DNA from: JBMNCQ01 sp049366715
GTDB taxonomy: Bacteria > Bacillota > Peptococcia > Peptococcales > BICA1-8
NCBI GenBank assembly: GCA_049366715.1
Contig: JBMNCQ010000057.1
Location: forward strand, 62,001-126,000
Direction: 5' to 3'
DNA length: 64,000 bases
Part shown: positions 1 to 6,952 of the stretch, piece by piece
How the letters are laid out: every line of letters begins with the position of its first letter
How positions within the stretch are numbered: the stretch's first letter is position 1
Notes under the pieces: model-generated
Database searches by the model: none
The model's input: the letters and a program-made list of their open reading frames with translations, nothing else
Told to the model about the DNA's origin: nothing
Program-made: the position numbers and the translations under genes

Positions 1-1206
1 TCATCATACCGTTGGGTAATACTATTTATCGTATGGGCTTCGGTTTTTGCTGCCGTTGTAGCACAATTCCAAGTGGCGGCGCTGGCCTACAAAATTATTC
101 CTGCTTTTAATATGACGACCGGACAGTATTCAATGGTTCTTACCGCTCCTATGCTGGCAGGTGTATGTTTCAGCTTAGTGGCAGGAGCCTTAGCGGACCG
201 TTTCGGCGTTAAACGGGTGGTTGCCGTGGGGTTTGTCTTTTCAATTGCAGGCACTTTTTTCAGGTATGCTGCCAATACTTATTGGGAAATGTTTTTTCTG
301 ATGTTCCTTTCGGGAATAATTCCGGGTCTTGTAAATGCCAATGCTGCCAAGTTGCTGGGAGCCTGGTTTCCTAAAGAGCAAATGGGCCTGGTTATGGGCA
401 TCTATTTCACATCCAATGGCATGGGAATTACAGTTGGCTTAGCAACAACGGCTCTGTTTCCCAGTGCGAAAAGCGCTTTTATTACTGCGGGTATCCTGAT
501 TTTTGTGATCTGGATATTATGGCTTCTCTTTATTAAGGCTAAACCCCCCGGCGGGCCTGAACTTCCCGTGCTGCCGATGGCAAAATATATGGGTGTTGCG
601 GCCAAAAGCAAAAATGTTTGGCTTGTGGGCATGGCATTGATGTTTTTCATGGGTTCCTCAATGGCATTTTCGGGTTTTCTGCCGAATGCGTTGCATGACC
701 AACGGGGCATGAGTCCTGTTACGGCCGGTTTTATGGCTTCATTGATTACCTTTGGAACAATTATCGGCAGTCTTATCGGACCGGTGATATCCAATAAACT
801 CGGCAGGATTAAATATTTTATTATTCCCGTTGCCGTTATCGGAGCAATTGCAGGCTATTTATCCTGGGCGGGTCCGCAAGGGAGCATGCCGGCCCTGCTC
901 TTTGTCTTAGGTCTGTTGGCGGGAATGCCAACCCCATTGCTGCTGGCATTTCCTATGCTGTTGCCTGAAATCGGACCGGTTTATGCCGGAAGTGCGGGGG
1001 GTATGATCGGTACGTTGCAGGTTATGGGCGCTGTTTTTATCCCTTCTCTGATCATTGCACCTATTGCAGGTCAAAACTATACCCTGTTTTTTACCCTGGG
1101 TAGTCTATGTCTTTTCGCTGAGGGAATCACCACCCTGTTTTTACCTGAGCTCGGCGCTAAAACTAGGGAAAATTCATCTAAAGTCGGCGGGAGCTCCTTG
1201 TCTTAA
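1..1206 (+). CDS. MFS transporter, 5' truncated by window edge
   Basis: The reading frame is open from base 1, so the start lies upstream of the window. The visible protein is a polytopic membrane protein of about 400 residues with many hydrophobic helices. It contains the MFS loop 2-3 motif as GALADRFGVKR, near the start of the visible part. The overall look is of the NarK/CynX-like group of the major facilitator superfamily, which imports or exports small anions and organic acids. The substrate cannot be read from the sequence. A strong terminator hairpin follows at 1368-1416. The gene points away from the minus-strand Tm-1/PEP-hydrolase unit, so a shared role is possible but unproven. Family assignment is firm; substrate is unknown. 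Confidence 0.85.
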   Translation, partial: SSYRWVILFIVWASVFAAVVAQFQVAALAYKIIPAFNMTTGQYSMVLTAPMLAGVCFSLVAGALADRFGVKRVVAVGFVFSIAGTFFRYAANTYWEMFFLMFLSGIIPGLVNANAAKLLGAWFPKEQMGLVMGIYFTSNGMGITVGLATTALFPSAKSAFITAGILIFVIWILWLLFIKAKPPGGPELPVLPMAKYMGVAAKSKNVWLVGMALMFFMGSSMAFSGFLPNALHDQRGMSPVTAGFMASLITFGTIIGSLIGPVISNKLGRIKYFIIPVAVIGAIAGYLSWAGPQGSMPALLFVLGLLAGMPTPLLLAFPMLLPEIGPVYAGSAGGMIGTLQVMGAVFIPSLIIAPIAGQNYTLFFTLGSLCLFAEGITTLFLPELGAKTRENSSKVGGSSLS

Positions 1207-1367
1207 ATGTTTGTTTATAGCTAAAAGGTTGTGGTTTAAGTATGTACATGAGATTCATAGGTCCGGCAGTTGGAAAACAACAGGGAATAAATAAGACGGT
1301 AGATGGTAAAACTTTAGCTTAGTAAGTTTTATACCTCCAAACTTCAAAGGATAGGTACAAATAATGC

Positions 1368-1416
1368 GGGTATTGTCTTTGAATATTTTAAAAGACAATA
1401 CCCTGTTTTCTTTTTT
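1368..1416 (+). terminator. Rho-independent terminator after MFS gene
   Basis: A perfect 13-bp stem (GGGTATTGTCTTT paired with AAAGACAATACCC) encloses a 10-nt loop and is followed by a T-rich run with TTTTTT. It lies about 160 nt after the MFS stop codon. Confidence 0.8.
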
Positions 1417-1423
1417 GAAAAAG

Positions 1424-1453
1424 TGCAAACTTTTAAGACTCTACAGCCGTCTA
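1424..1453 (+). promoter_or_regulatory. Candidate ECF sigma promoter (autoregulatory)
   Basis: A -35-like TGCAAAC at 1424-1430 and a -10-like CGTCTA at 1448-1453 are separated by 17 nt. This matches the AAC...CGTC pattern known for Bacillus ECF factors such as SigM, SigV and SigW. It lies about 60 nt upstream of the ECF sigma start, so autoregulation is likely. That is inference from consensus only. Confidence 0.5.
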
Positions 1454-1515
1454 TAAAGTGGAAGGTACTTACAGATAAGTATCTCAAGTAGAGTGAGGGG
1501 GACAGTACGGCGTCC

Positions 1516-2013
1516 ATGAAAAAAAACGATTTGGAAGAGCAGATAGCAGAATATGCCGTTAAATACAAAGAAAATTACTATCGTTTGGCCTATAGTTATG
1601 TTAGGAATGTTGATGATGCTCTGGATATTGTTCAGGAATCGGTCTACAAAGCAATCATATCCCGGGGGTCATTAAAAAACCCCGGTTATATAAAGACTTG
1701 GTTTTATAGGATTGTAGTGAATACTTCGCTGGATTTTTTGCGGAAGCGGCGGAAAGTGGACATTGTAGAGGAAGAGATTTTGACAGGCTTGGACTCGGGG
1801 ACAGCTGATGATTATGAGGATTTCGACTTGCAAAAAGCCGTGGCTAATTTACCGGATAAATATCGGACCGTAGTAATATTAAGGTACTTTGAAGATTTAA
1901 AGATAGAGGAGATCGCCGAAATTCTTAATGAAAATGTTAATACGGTAAAAACCCGCTTATATAAATCCCTTGATAAGTTGCGCGTAAAGTTAGCCGATTA
2001 TGAGGAAATTTAA
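1516..2013 (+). CDS. ECF-type RNA polymerase sigma factor
   Basis: This 165-residue protein has the two-domain layout of extracytoplasmic-function sigma factors. Sigma region 2 lies at about residues 15-80, with the core-binding DALDIVQES stretch and a helix including KTWFYRIVVNTSLDFLRKRR. Region 4 lies at about 105-160, with the NVNTVKTRLYKSLDKL helix-turn-helix. It would direct RNA polymerase to stress promoters. The ATG at 1516 is the first good start, although its SD is weak. An ECF-type promoter precedes it. Such genes are normally followed by a membrane anti-sigma gene; only a 22-codon stub remains here (2028-2096), so the factor may be unrestrained. Confidence 0.88.
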   Translation: MKKNDLEEQIAEYAVKYKENYYRLAYSYVRNVDDALDIVQESVYKAIISRGSLKNPGYIKTWFYRIVVNTSLDFLRKRRKVDIVEEEILTGLDSGTADDYEDFDLQKAVANLPDKYRTVVILRYFEDLKIEEIAEILNENVNTVKTRLYKSLDKLRVKLADYEEI

Positions 2014-2027
2014 TAGGAGAGCAAAAC

Positions 2028-2096
2028 CTGCGGCAGCTCAAGAAGGAATATTATGAAACTTTCCTTCCGGAGGAACTGAACTTTTTATTAAAGTAA
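2028..2096 (+). pseudogene. Remnant of RsiV-like anti-sigma factor N-terminus
   Basis: An SD-like GGAGAG at 2016-2021 precedes a short frame beginning with CTG that reads LRQLKKEYYETFLPEELNF, then LLK and stop. This resembles the cytoplasmic N-terminus of RsiV-type anti-sigma factors, which starts with a similar Lys-Glu-Tyr...Pro-Glu-Glu-Leu-Phe block. The transmembrane and sensor domains are absent. A weak terminator-like hairpin follows at once. I infer truncation of a former partner of the ECF gene 14 nt upstream. A short regulatory peptide is the alternative. Confidence 0.45.
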
Positions 2097-2140
2097 TAAC
2101 GGGAGCGTATTTTTGTTCTTAAAGATGTGCCCCCGTTATT
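2095..2140. terminator. Hairpin between convergent genes
   Basis: AATAACGGG at 2095-2103 pairs with CCCGTTATT at 2132-2140 around a T-rich loop. It sits between the convergent ECF gene and the DUF1097 gene and could end transcription in both directions. There is no long T run. Confidence 0.45.
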
Positions 2141-2156
2141 ATTTAACTTGACTTGT

Positions 2157-2636
2157 TTATGCTTTAATGTCTTCTGGTAGCGGTTCTTTTTTAGCCAGGC
2201 TCAAACCGCCAATTTCAGAAATATAGCCCAGGAAGGCACCAAGAATGAGGCCGGTTACGCTCCCCGCAAAGTCAAAATTAGCTGCAAAGAAAGTTGAACA
2301 GCCGATAAATGCCCCGGGAATAAAGCCCAAAAGGGGGATTTTGGCCTGCCAGCACATGCCTCCGGCACCAATCATAACGGCTAAACCTAACCCCGCGATA
2401 TCTCCCAGCAGAGGTGTCAGGATTACGGAAAGTTTGATCATAATGAATCCCCAGATGACTCCGCTGAAATTTGTAATTAAGGTATTCTTGAGTCCCTGTA
2501 TTTTCCCGCCTGCGGCATAAAAGCTTGCCCAGGAGAGGAAGCCGGCAAAAGTAAGCAGTCCGAAAGATACGCTGCCTGCCGTCCAAAGACCGGCTAATAT
2601 TCCAACGCTGATTCCCACAGCTATTAAAAAATCCAT
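2157..2636 (-). CDS. DUF1097 family membrane protein
   Basis: This 159-residue protein is almost wholly hydrophobic, with about five transmembrane segments rich in Gly and Ala and a short charged C-terminus (KKEPLPEDIKA). The pattern fits the DUF1097 family, which includes E. coli YcdZ; no function is known. The ATG lies 8 nt behind a strong AAGGAGGCG SD. It is the last gene of the minus-strand Tm-1/PEP-hydrolase unit, 83 nt after the PEP-hydrolase-like gene. A transport or permeability role for that unit's substrate is inference. Confidence 0.7.
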   Translation of the reverse strand: MDFLIAVGISVGILAGLWTAGSVSFGLLTFAGFLSWASFYAAGGKIQGLKNTLITNFSGVIWGFIMIKLSVILTPLLGDIAGLGLAVMIGAGGMCWQAKIPLLGFIPGAFIGCSTFFAANFDFAGSVTGLILGAFLGYISEIGGLSLAKKEPLPEDIKA

Positions 2637-2719
2637 TAAATCGCCTCCTTGTAGAATAATCTTGGTAAGGTTCTTGAGGATGAAGATTCAGGGATAAAGC
2701 TTTGATTTTATCGACTAAC

Positions 2720-3547
2720 TTATAATTTAATGTTTTTGAAATCATTTACCTGCTTTTGGATCGCGGTTTCTGTTGGAAGTCTTTCAATGCTGGAGGCACC
2801 GAAGAATCCGATGACACCTGTAGTTTTCTCCAAAATATACTGGGCATCCCGGGGTTCTGCGATAGGGCCGCCGTGGCAGATGACCATAATATCTGGATTA
2901 ACTGCTTTGCCGGCATCATGAATTCCTTGAATTTTTGCTACACATTCATCCAGAGTTAAAGCGGTCTTTGCTCCGATAGTACCCTTGGTCGTTAAGCCCA
3001 TATGAGCGACCAGAATATCCGCTCCTGCCTGCGCCATCTTTTGGGCATCCTGTTCATTAAAAACATAGGGAGTGGTCAGCAGGTCCAACTGATGAGCTTT
3101 GCTGATCATTTCGACCTCTAAATCGTAACCCATGCCTGTTTCCTCAAGATTGGCCCGGTAGATACCGTCGATCAAACCTACCGTTGGGAAGTTTTGTACA
3201 CCTGCAAAACCAATGTCTTTAAGCTGCTTTAAAAATACGTCCATTAACCGGAAAGGATCGGTGCCGCAGACGCCGGCCAGGACAGGGGTGTTCTTGACAA
3301 CAGGCAATACTTCACTAGCCATTTCCACGACAATGGCATTGGCGTCGCCATAAGGCATTAAGCCGGCTAAAGAACCTCTTCCGGCCATTCTATAACGGCC
3401 TGAATTATAGATGATGATCAGGTCAACCCCGCCGGCTTCCGCGCTTTTGGCAGAAATACCTGTGCCGGCGCCGGCGCCTACGATTGCTTTTCCCTGGGCA
3501 ACTTGCTCTTTTATCCGCTGGATCATGACTTCTCTGGGTATGGACAA
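2720..3547 (-). CDS. Phosphoenolpyruvate-hydrolase-family TIM-barrel protein
   Basis: This 275-residue protein matches the PEP_hydrolase family, TIM-barrel proteins also described as predicted signal-transduction proteins. Visible marks are the N-terminal GAGAGTGISAKSAEAGG stretch, the YNSGRYRMAGRGSLAG block, a GVCGTDPF motif near residue 95 and GGPI near residue 227. The start is TTG at 3547 behind a perfect AAGGAGGT SD. The same domain forms the N-terminal sensor of the sigma-54 activator encoded at 6953-8779, so enzyme and sensor probably see related ligands. The gene was once next to the Tm-1-like gene and is now separated from it by an IS element and repeats. Family is sure; reaction is not. 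Confidence 0.85.
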   Translation of the reverse strand: MSIPREVMIQRIKEQVAQGKAIVGAGAGTGISAKSAEAGGVDLIIIYNSGRYRMAGRGSLAGLMPYGDANAIVVEMASEVLPVVKNTPVLAGVCGTDPFRLMDVFLKQLKDIGFAGVQNFPTVGLIDGIYRANLEETGMGYDLEVEMISKAHQLDLLTTPYVFNEQDAQKMAQAGADILVAHMGLTTKGTIGAKTALTLDECVAKIQGIHDAGKAVNPDIMVICHGGPIAEPRDAQYILEKTTGVIGFFGASSIERLPTETAIQKQVNDFKNIKL

Positions 3548-3563
3548 TTCAATTACCTCCTTA

Positions 3564-3606
3564 GATTAGTGACTAGTGATTAGTGACTAGTGACTAGTGA
3601 CTAGTT
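3564..3606. repeat. TAGTGACTAGT-type short tandem repeat, left part
   Basis: Repeated 10-11 nt units of the form TAGTGACTAG/TAGTGATTAG fill this stretch and resume at 5214-5231 on the far side of the IS element. The IS therefore appears to have landed inside a longer simple-repeat tract. Confidence 0.75.
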
Positions 3607-3612
3607 GATGGG

Positions 3613-3692
3613 TCTCAAGACATCGGTTACACTATTTGTCTCAAGACATCGATTACATTTAAAAAAATATTTGTATCAGGACATCGGTTACA
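3613..3692 (+). repeat. IS left-end repeats (three copies of a 19-mer)
   Basis: Copies at 3613-3631, 3639-3657 and 3674-3692 share the core AGACATCG/GGACATCG followed by RTTACA. They are the likely transposase-binding sites of the left end. Confidence 0.75.
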
Positions 3693-3735
3693 GTTTCTCG
3701 AACTCTCTCTTATAAGAATAGGAGGGAGAGTTGGG

Positions 3736-4965
3736 ATGACAGAATATGAACTGCGCAAATTAGCAATTAAAAGATATTTAGCTGGTGAAAAACCAACAGA
3801 TATCTATAAAACCTTAAGTCGATCTAGAAATTGGTTTTACAAATGGTTAAATCGTTATTCAGAACACGGCTTCGTTGGGCTTAAGGATCAATCTAGACAA
3901 CCGAAGAATTGCCCAAACAAAACTAATCAAGAAATAGAAAAAACAATTATAAATATCAGAAAAAGTTTAATGGCTAATGATACTAAAACTAATTTTTATG
4001 CTCCTATCGGAGCTGAAAGTATATTATGGGAGCTTCATAAGCTAGGAATACCCGAAAAGGAGATCCCGTCGATAGCTACTATTAATAGAATAATAAACCG
4101 TAATAATCTAGTTAATAGTACTAAACCTAACACATCAAGACATAATATTCCCTATCCAGCACCTGAAGCTAAAGGACCAAATGATGTACATCAACTTGAC
4201 CCAGTTGGGCCAAGATTTCTAAAAGGTGTAAACGGTGTTGAAAAGTTCTTTTCATTACACTTAGTTGACTATTATAGCAAGATGGTTGCAATGAGACAGT
4301 ATGGAGACACCCGTAACCTTAGTATTATAGACTTTCTAACTAAAGCTGTATGGACTAGATTAGGTGTACCAAAAATACTGCAAGTTGATAATATGCTCTC
4401 TATAAAAGGCAGCAACAAATTTCCACGGTCTCCAGGTCTAGTTATAAGGTTATGCCTTTTGTTTGGAATAGAGGTTTTATTTATACCAATAAAAGAACCA
4501 CAAAGAAATGGTGTAGTAGAAAGCTTTAATAATACATTCAATAAAAAGTTTTTTAGAAGTCAAAACTTTGACCACTTAGATCATCTAAAACAAGAAAGCT
4601 TGTTTTTTGAAGACTTTTATTGCACTAAACGACCTCACTCCAAATTAAGAATTAATACTCATGGATCTAAAATACCTTATGAAGTCCATATGAAAAGTAA
4701 TCCAAACTTGCTATCTAATACCTTTGACTTAGAAGTATTTAGAGTTAAAAGTAAGTATCAAATACCTTTACATGAAGGGAAAATTTCATTCATACGTTGG
4801 ATAGATAAAAGTTGTGCCATAGAGATTTTCTCTGAAAAGTTTCAAGTATCCACCAAATTAAAATATCAATACGTAAAGGCAACAATCCATACAAAAGAAA
4901 ATGTATTACAGGTTACTCATGAAAATGAAGTAGTTCAAGAAATTCCATATTATTTAATGGATTAG
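3736..4965 (+). CDS. IS481-family-like DDE transposase
   Basis: This 409-residue transposase has an N-terminal helix-turn-helix (about residues 1-50, including RSRNWFYKWLNRY) and a linker. An rve-type DDE integrase core follows: a D near LDPVGPRF (about residue 155), the second D in LQVDNM (about residue 220) and the E in NGVVESFNNTF (about residue 265). The ATG at 3736 follows a GGAGGGAGAG SD. Codon use is markedly AT-rich compared with the flanking Tm-1 and PEP-hydrolase genes, consistent with recent arrival. The gene appears intact, and the inverted terminal repeats suggest the element may still be mobile. Confidence 0.88.
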   Translation: MTEYELRKLAIKRYLAGEKPTDIYKTLSRSRNWFYKWLNRYSEHGFVGLKDQSRQPKNCPNKTNQEIEKTIINIRKSLMANDTKTNFYAPIGAESILWELHKLGIPEKEIPSIATINRIINRNNLVNSTKPNTSRHNIPYPAPEAKGPNDVHQLDPVGPRFLKGVNGVEKFFSLHLVDYYSKMVAMRQYGDTRNLSIIDFLTKAVWTRLGVPKILQVDNMLSIKGSNKFPRSPGLVIRLCLLFGIEVLFIPIKEPQRNGVVESFNNTFNKKFFRSQNFDHLDHLKQESLFFEDFYCTKRPHSKLRINTHGSKIPYEVHMKSNPNLLSNTFDLEVFRVKSKYQIPLHEGKISFIRWIDKSCAIEIFSEKFQVSTKLKYQYVKATIHTKENVLQVTHENEVVQEIPYYLMD

Positions 4966-5148
4966 CTATTCTGTTAACAGACCATTGAAAAGTTTAGTTA
5001 TTCGTTTAAGTCAGTCAAGGGTAAATGAACGGGCAAAAAGCGCCCGCCCTGGACAGACTTAAAACTTCATAACTTAGTAGTTGTTAAGGTCTGTTAAGGG
5101 AAAAAATATCTAAAATCTAATTGGTATTTATCATATATTTAGCACAAG

Positions 5149-5206
5149 TGTCATCGATGTCCTGATATAGATTTTAATCTTAGAAGTGTCATCGATGTCC
5201 TGATAC
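5149..5206 (-). repeat. IS right-end repeats (two inverted copies)
   Basis: Identical copies of TGTCATCGATGTCCTGATA at 5149-5167 and 5188-5206 are inverted relative to the left-end copies, differing from them at a few positions (GATGACA versus GGTTACA). Confidence 0.75.
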
Positions 5207-5228
5207 TTACCAATTAGTGACTAGTGAT

Positions 5229-5366
5229 TAGTATCAGTATTAGTATCAGTATCAGTATTAGTATCAGTATTAGTATCAGTATTAGTATTAGTATTAGTAT
5301 TAGTATTAGTATCAGTATCAGTATCAGTATTAGTATTAGTATTAGTATTAGTATTAGTATTAGTAA
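5229..5366. repeat. AGTATY hexamer microsatellite
   Basis: More than twenty consecutive 6-nt units alternate between AGTATC and AGTATT with almost no interruption. No protein is encoded across it in a plausible frame. The tract abuts the TAGTGACTAG repeats beside the IS. Slippage-prone arrays of this size are unusual in bacteria. Confidence 0.85.
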
Positions 5367-5369
5367 AGT

Positions 5370-5546
5370 TCATAGTTTATAGAATATAGATTATAGTTCA
5401 TAAGAATATAGATTGTAGTTTATAATTCTCAGTTTTCAGATACGGTTTTCAGTTATTTTTAGGCACAGAGTACAGAAAACAGAAAACAGAGCCCAGTTTG
5501 CCGGCTATCTGTTCCGGGTACGATCACGTTGCAGGGCTGTAGACAT
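5370..5546 (-). repeat. Dispersed intergenic repeat, copy 1
   Basis: It contains TTTGCCGGCTATCTGTTCC (5497-5515), whose exact reverse complement occurs at 10056-10074, and CTGTAGACAT (5537-5546), matched in inverse at 10016-10025. The flanking TATAGATTATAG and TTTTCAGTTATTTTT words are also conserved imperfectly in inverted order. The two copies form an inverted pair about 4.5 kb apart. Confidence 0.65.
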
Positions 5547-5583
5547 TGTCGCCACTGCCGCCAGCCATTAACGGTGACGAATA

Positions 5584-6804
5584 CTAGCTCTTACTTTCCA
5601 TCATGTCAACAAGTTTTTTGGCCATGGCGACGGCAAAGACTTCATCATTGATATCCGTATTCATTTCGATTATTTCAACCTTATGTCTGTCAATATTTTT
5701 CCGCAATTCGTTAAAAAGTGCCGCATCTTCTGCGGGACCGTAAAAAGGCTGGCCTTCGACATCAATTAAGGATACGCCTTTGAGAGGAAGGAATAGGGCT
5801 GTTGGCCCCTGAGCCATGTTGAGCTTGGCTGAAATAATTTTGCCCAGTTCGGTATTTTCCTCTTTGGTTGTTCTCATCAGGGTAATGGTTGGATTATGTT
5901 TATAGAGATTTCTGTTTTTAAACTTTTCCGGTACAGTTTCCAGAGGGCCGAAGTTAACCATATCCAGTGCTCCTGTAGAAACTACCTGGGGTACTCCGGC
6001 TTTGGCGGCGGCTTCTAAACGGTTTGGCCCCGCATTTAATATGCCCCCTACAAGTTCATCGCACCATTCTGTTGTGGTGGCATCCAGGACGCCTTTAATA
6101 AAACCTGCTTCGACAAGGCTTTCCATTGCCTGGCCTCCTGTGCCGGTAGCATGGAAAACCAGCACTTCATAGCCGCATTCTTCTAGATATTCCCGGGCTT
6201 TGTTAACACAAGGGGTGGTTACCCCGAACATCGTTGCACCGATGAGGGGCCTATCTTCGCCGGCCTGGGGCGGAGTGCCTTTGGCCATTCCGGCAATTGC
6301 AAAGGCTGCATTGGCCAGGATTTGTCTGGACAGGCTGTTGATACCGGAAATATCGACAACAGAGTACATCATGGTAATATCTTTTACTCCTACATAAGGC
6401 CGGGTATCTCCGGAGGCAACAGTAGATACCATTACTTTCGGTACGCCAACCGGTAATGCCTGCATGGAATATGTACCGATAGTAGTTCCGGCTGTTCCCC
6501 CCAGGCTGATGATACCTGCAACCTTTCCCTGCCGGAATAGGTTGCTAACAATGCTGGCAGCTCCGTGCATCATAATATCCATAGCCAGTCCCCGGTAGTT
6601 TTTGGCGATAAGCTCTGCTAAAGACACTCCGCCGGCCAGGGCGACCTCGGTATTGGTGATATCAGGCACGAAATAAGGCTCGCCTTTTACTCCGGCGTTT
6701 ATGACCAGTGTTTCAACCCCTGCACCTTCAATTACGTCTTTAATGAAAGCAAACTCCTGGCCCTTGGTATCCAGAGTACCTAAAATAATAACTTTCTTAG
6801 CCAT
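5584..6804 (-). CDS. Tm-1-like ATP-binding domain protein (UPF0261)
   Basis: This 406-residue protein belongs to the UPF0261/Tm-1-like family. It begins with the typical IILGTLDTKGQEFAFIKDVI, has a glycine-rich GTAGTTIGTYSMQALPVG segment near residues 105-120 and a FHATGTGGQAMESLV segment near 220. Relatives include the nucleotide-binding N-terminal half of the tomato Tm-1 resistance protein. The bacterial role is unknown, but the family often sits next to PEP-hydrolase-family genes, as here. The ATG follows a strong AAAGGAGGG SD, with a sigma-54 promoter about 35 nt upstream (6841-6856). It is the first gene of the minus-strand unit, now cut off from its partners by the IS. Confidence 0.87.
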   Translation of the reverse strand: MAKKVIILGTLDTKGQEFAFIKDVIEGAGVETLVINAGVKGEPYFVPDITNTEVALAGGVSLAELIAKNYRGLAMDIMMHGAASIVSNLFRQGKVAGIISLGGTAGTTIGTYSMQALPVGVPKVMVSTVASGDTRPYVGVKDITMMYSVVDISGINSLSRQILANAAFAIAGMAKGTPPQAGEDRPLIGATMFGVTTPCVNKAREYLEECGYEVLVFHATGTGGQAMESLVEAGFIKGVLDATTTEWCDELVGGILNAGPNRLEAAAKAGVPQVVSTGALDMVNFGPLETVPEKFKNRNLYKHNPTITLMRTTKEENTELGKIISAKLNMAQGPTALFLPLKGVSLIDVEGQPFYGPAEDAALFNELRKNIDRHKVEIIEMNTDINDEVFAVAMAKKLVDMMESKS

Positions 6805-6840
6805 ATAATCCCTCCTTTTATTTTATCATTAGTATATAAA

Positions 6841-6856
6841 GCAAAATCTATGCCAA
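6841..6856 (-). promoter_or_regulatory. Sigma-54 (-24/-12) promoter for the Tm-1 unit
   Basis: On the minus strand the bases read TTGGCATAGATTTTGC. GG and GC are separated by exactly 10 nt, as the sigma-54 consensus TGGCAN6-7TTGC demands. It lies about 35 nt before the Tm-1-like start and directly downstream of a sigma-54-dependent activator gene, the expected target arrangement. Confidence 0.75.
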
Positions 6857-6904
6857 GCATTCCAAGCTGTCTTTTGGCCGTTAGTGTGAATAAAATTTCT
6901 CAAA

Positions 6905-6932
6905 ATAAAAAAAATGGGAAAAAATTTCCCAT
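6905..6932 (-). terminator. Terminator of sigma-54 activator gene
   Basis: On the minus strand ATGGGAAA and TTTCCCAT form a hairpin followed by a run of eight T, about 20 nt after the stop of the activator gene. It separates the activator from the Tm-1 promoter. Confidence 0.7.
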
Positions 6933-6952
6933 AATATTTTCCCATTTTAAAT

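Larger units (their letters stand above)
1207..1515. other. Intergenic stretch between MFS gene and ECF sigma gene
   Basis: I see no convincing gene here. It holds a rho-independent terminator (1368-1416) and an ECF-type promoter (1424-1453), listed separately. Short open frames across it lack SD sequences and recognisable content. Confidence 0.6.
3613..5206 (+). mobile_element. IS481-like insertion sequence
   Basis: The element is bounded by copies of a 19-bp repeat. Three direct copies (TATCAGGACATCGGTTACA-like) lie at the left end at 3613, 3639 and 3674. Two inverted copies (TGTCATCGATGTCCTGATA) lie at the right end at 5149 and 5188. A single intact 409-codon DDE transposase fills the interior. 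Multiple terminal transposase-binding repeats explain the pattern. No clear target-site duplication is visible, perhaps because the target was itself repetitive. The insertion splits the Tm-1/PEP-hydrolase unit. Confidence 0.8.
4966..5583. other. Gene-free stretch: IS right end and simple repeats
   Basis: This holds the right IS terminus (5149-5206), a hexamer microsatellite (5229-5366) and a dispersed repeat (5370-5546). No coding potential is seen between the transposase stop and the end of the Tm-1-like gene. Confidence 0.75.

Noticed and set aside
402..794. Long antisense frame within the MFS gene
   Set aside because: It mirrors the membrane protein frame and has no independent signals; the same holds for most antisense frames in the window.
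3613..3692. Three spaced 19-mers as a CRISPR or iteron array
   Set aside because: Inverted copies at the other end of a transposase gene show they are IS end repeats.
5229..5366. Regular repeats resembling a CRISPR array
   Set aside because: Units are only 6 nt with no unique spacers and no cas genes nearby; it is a microsatellite.
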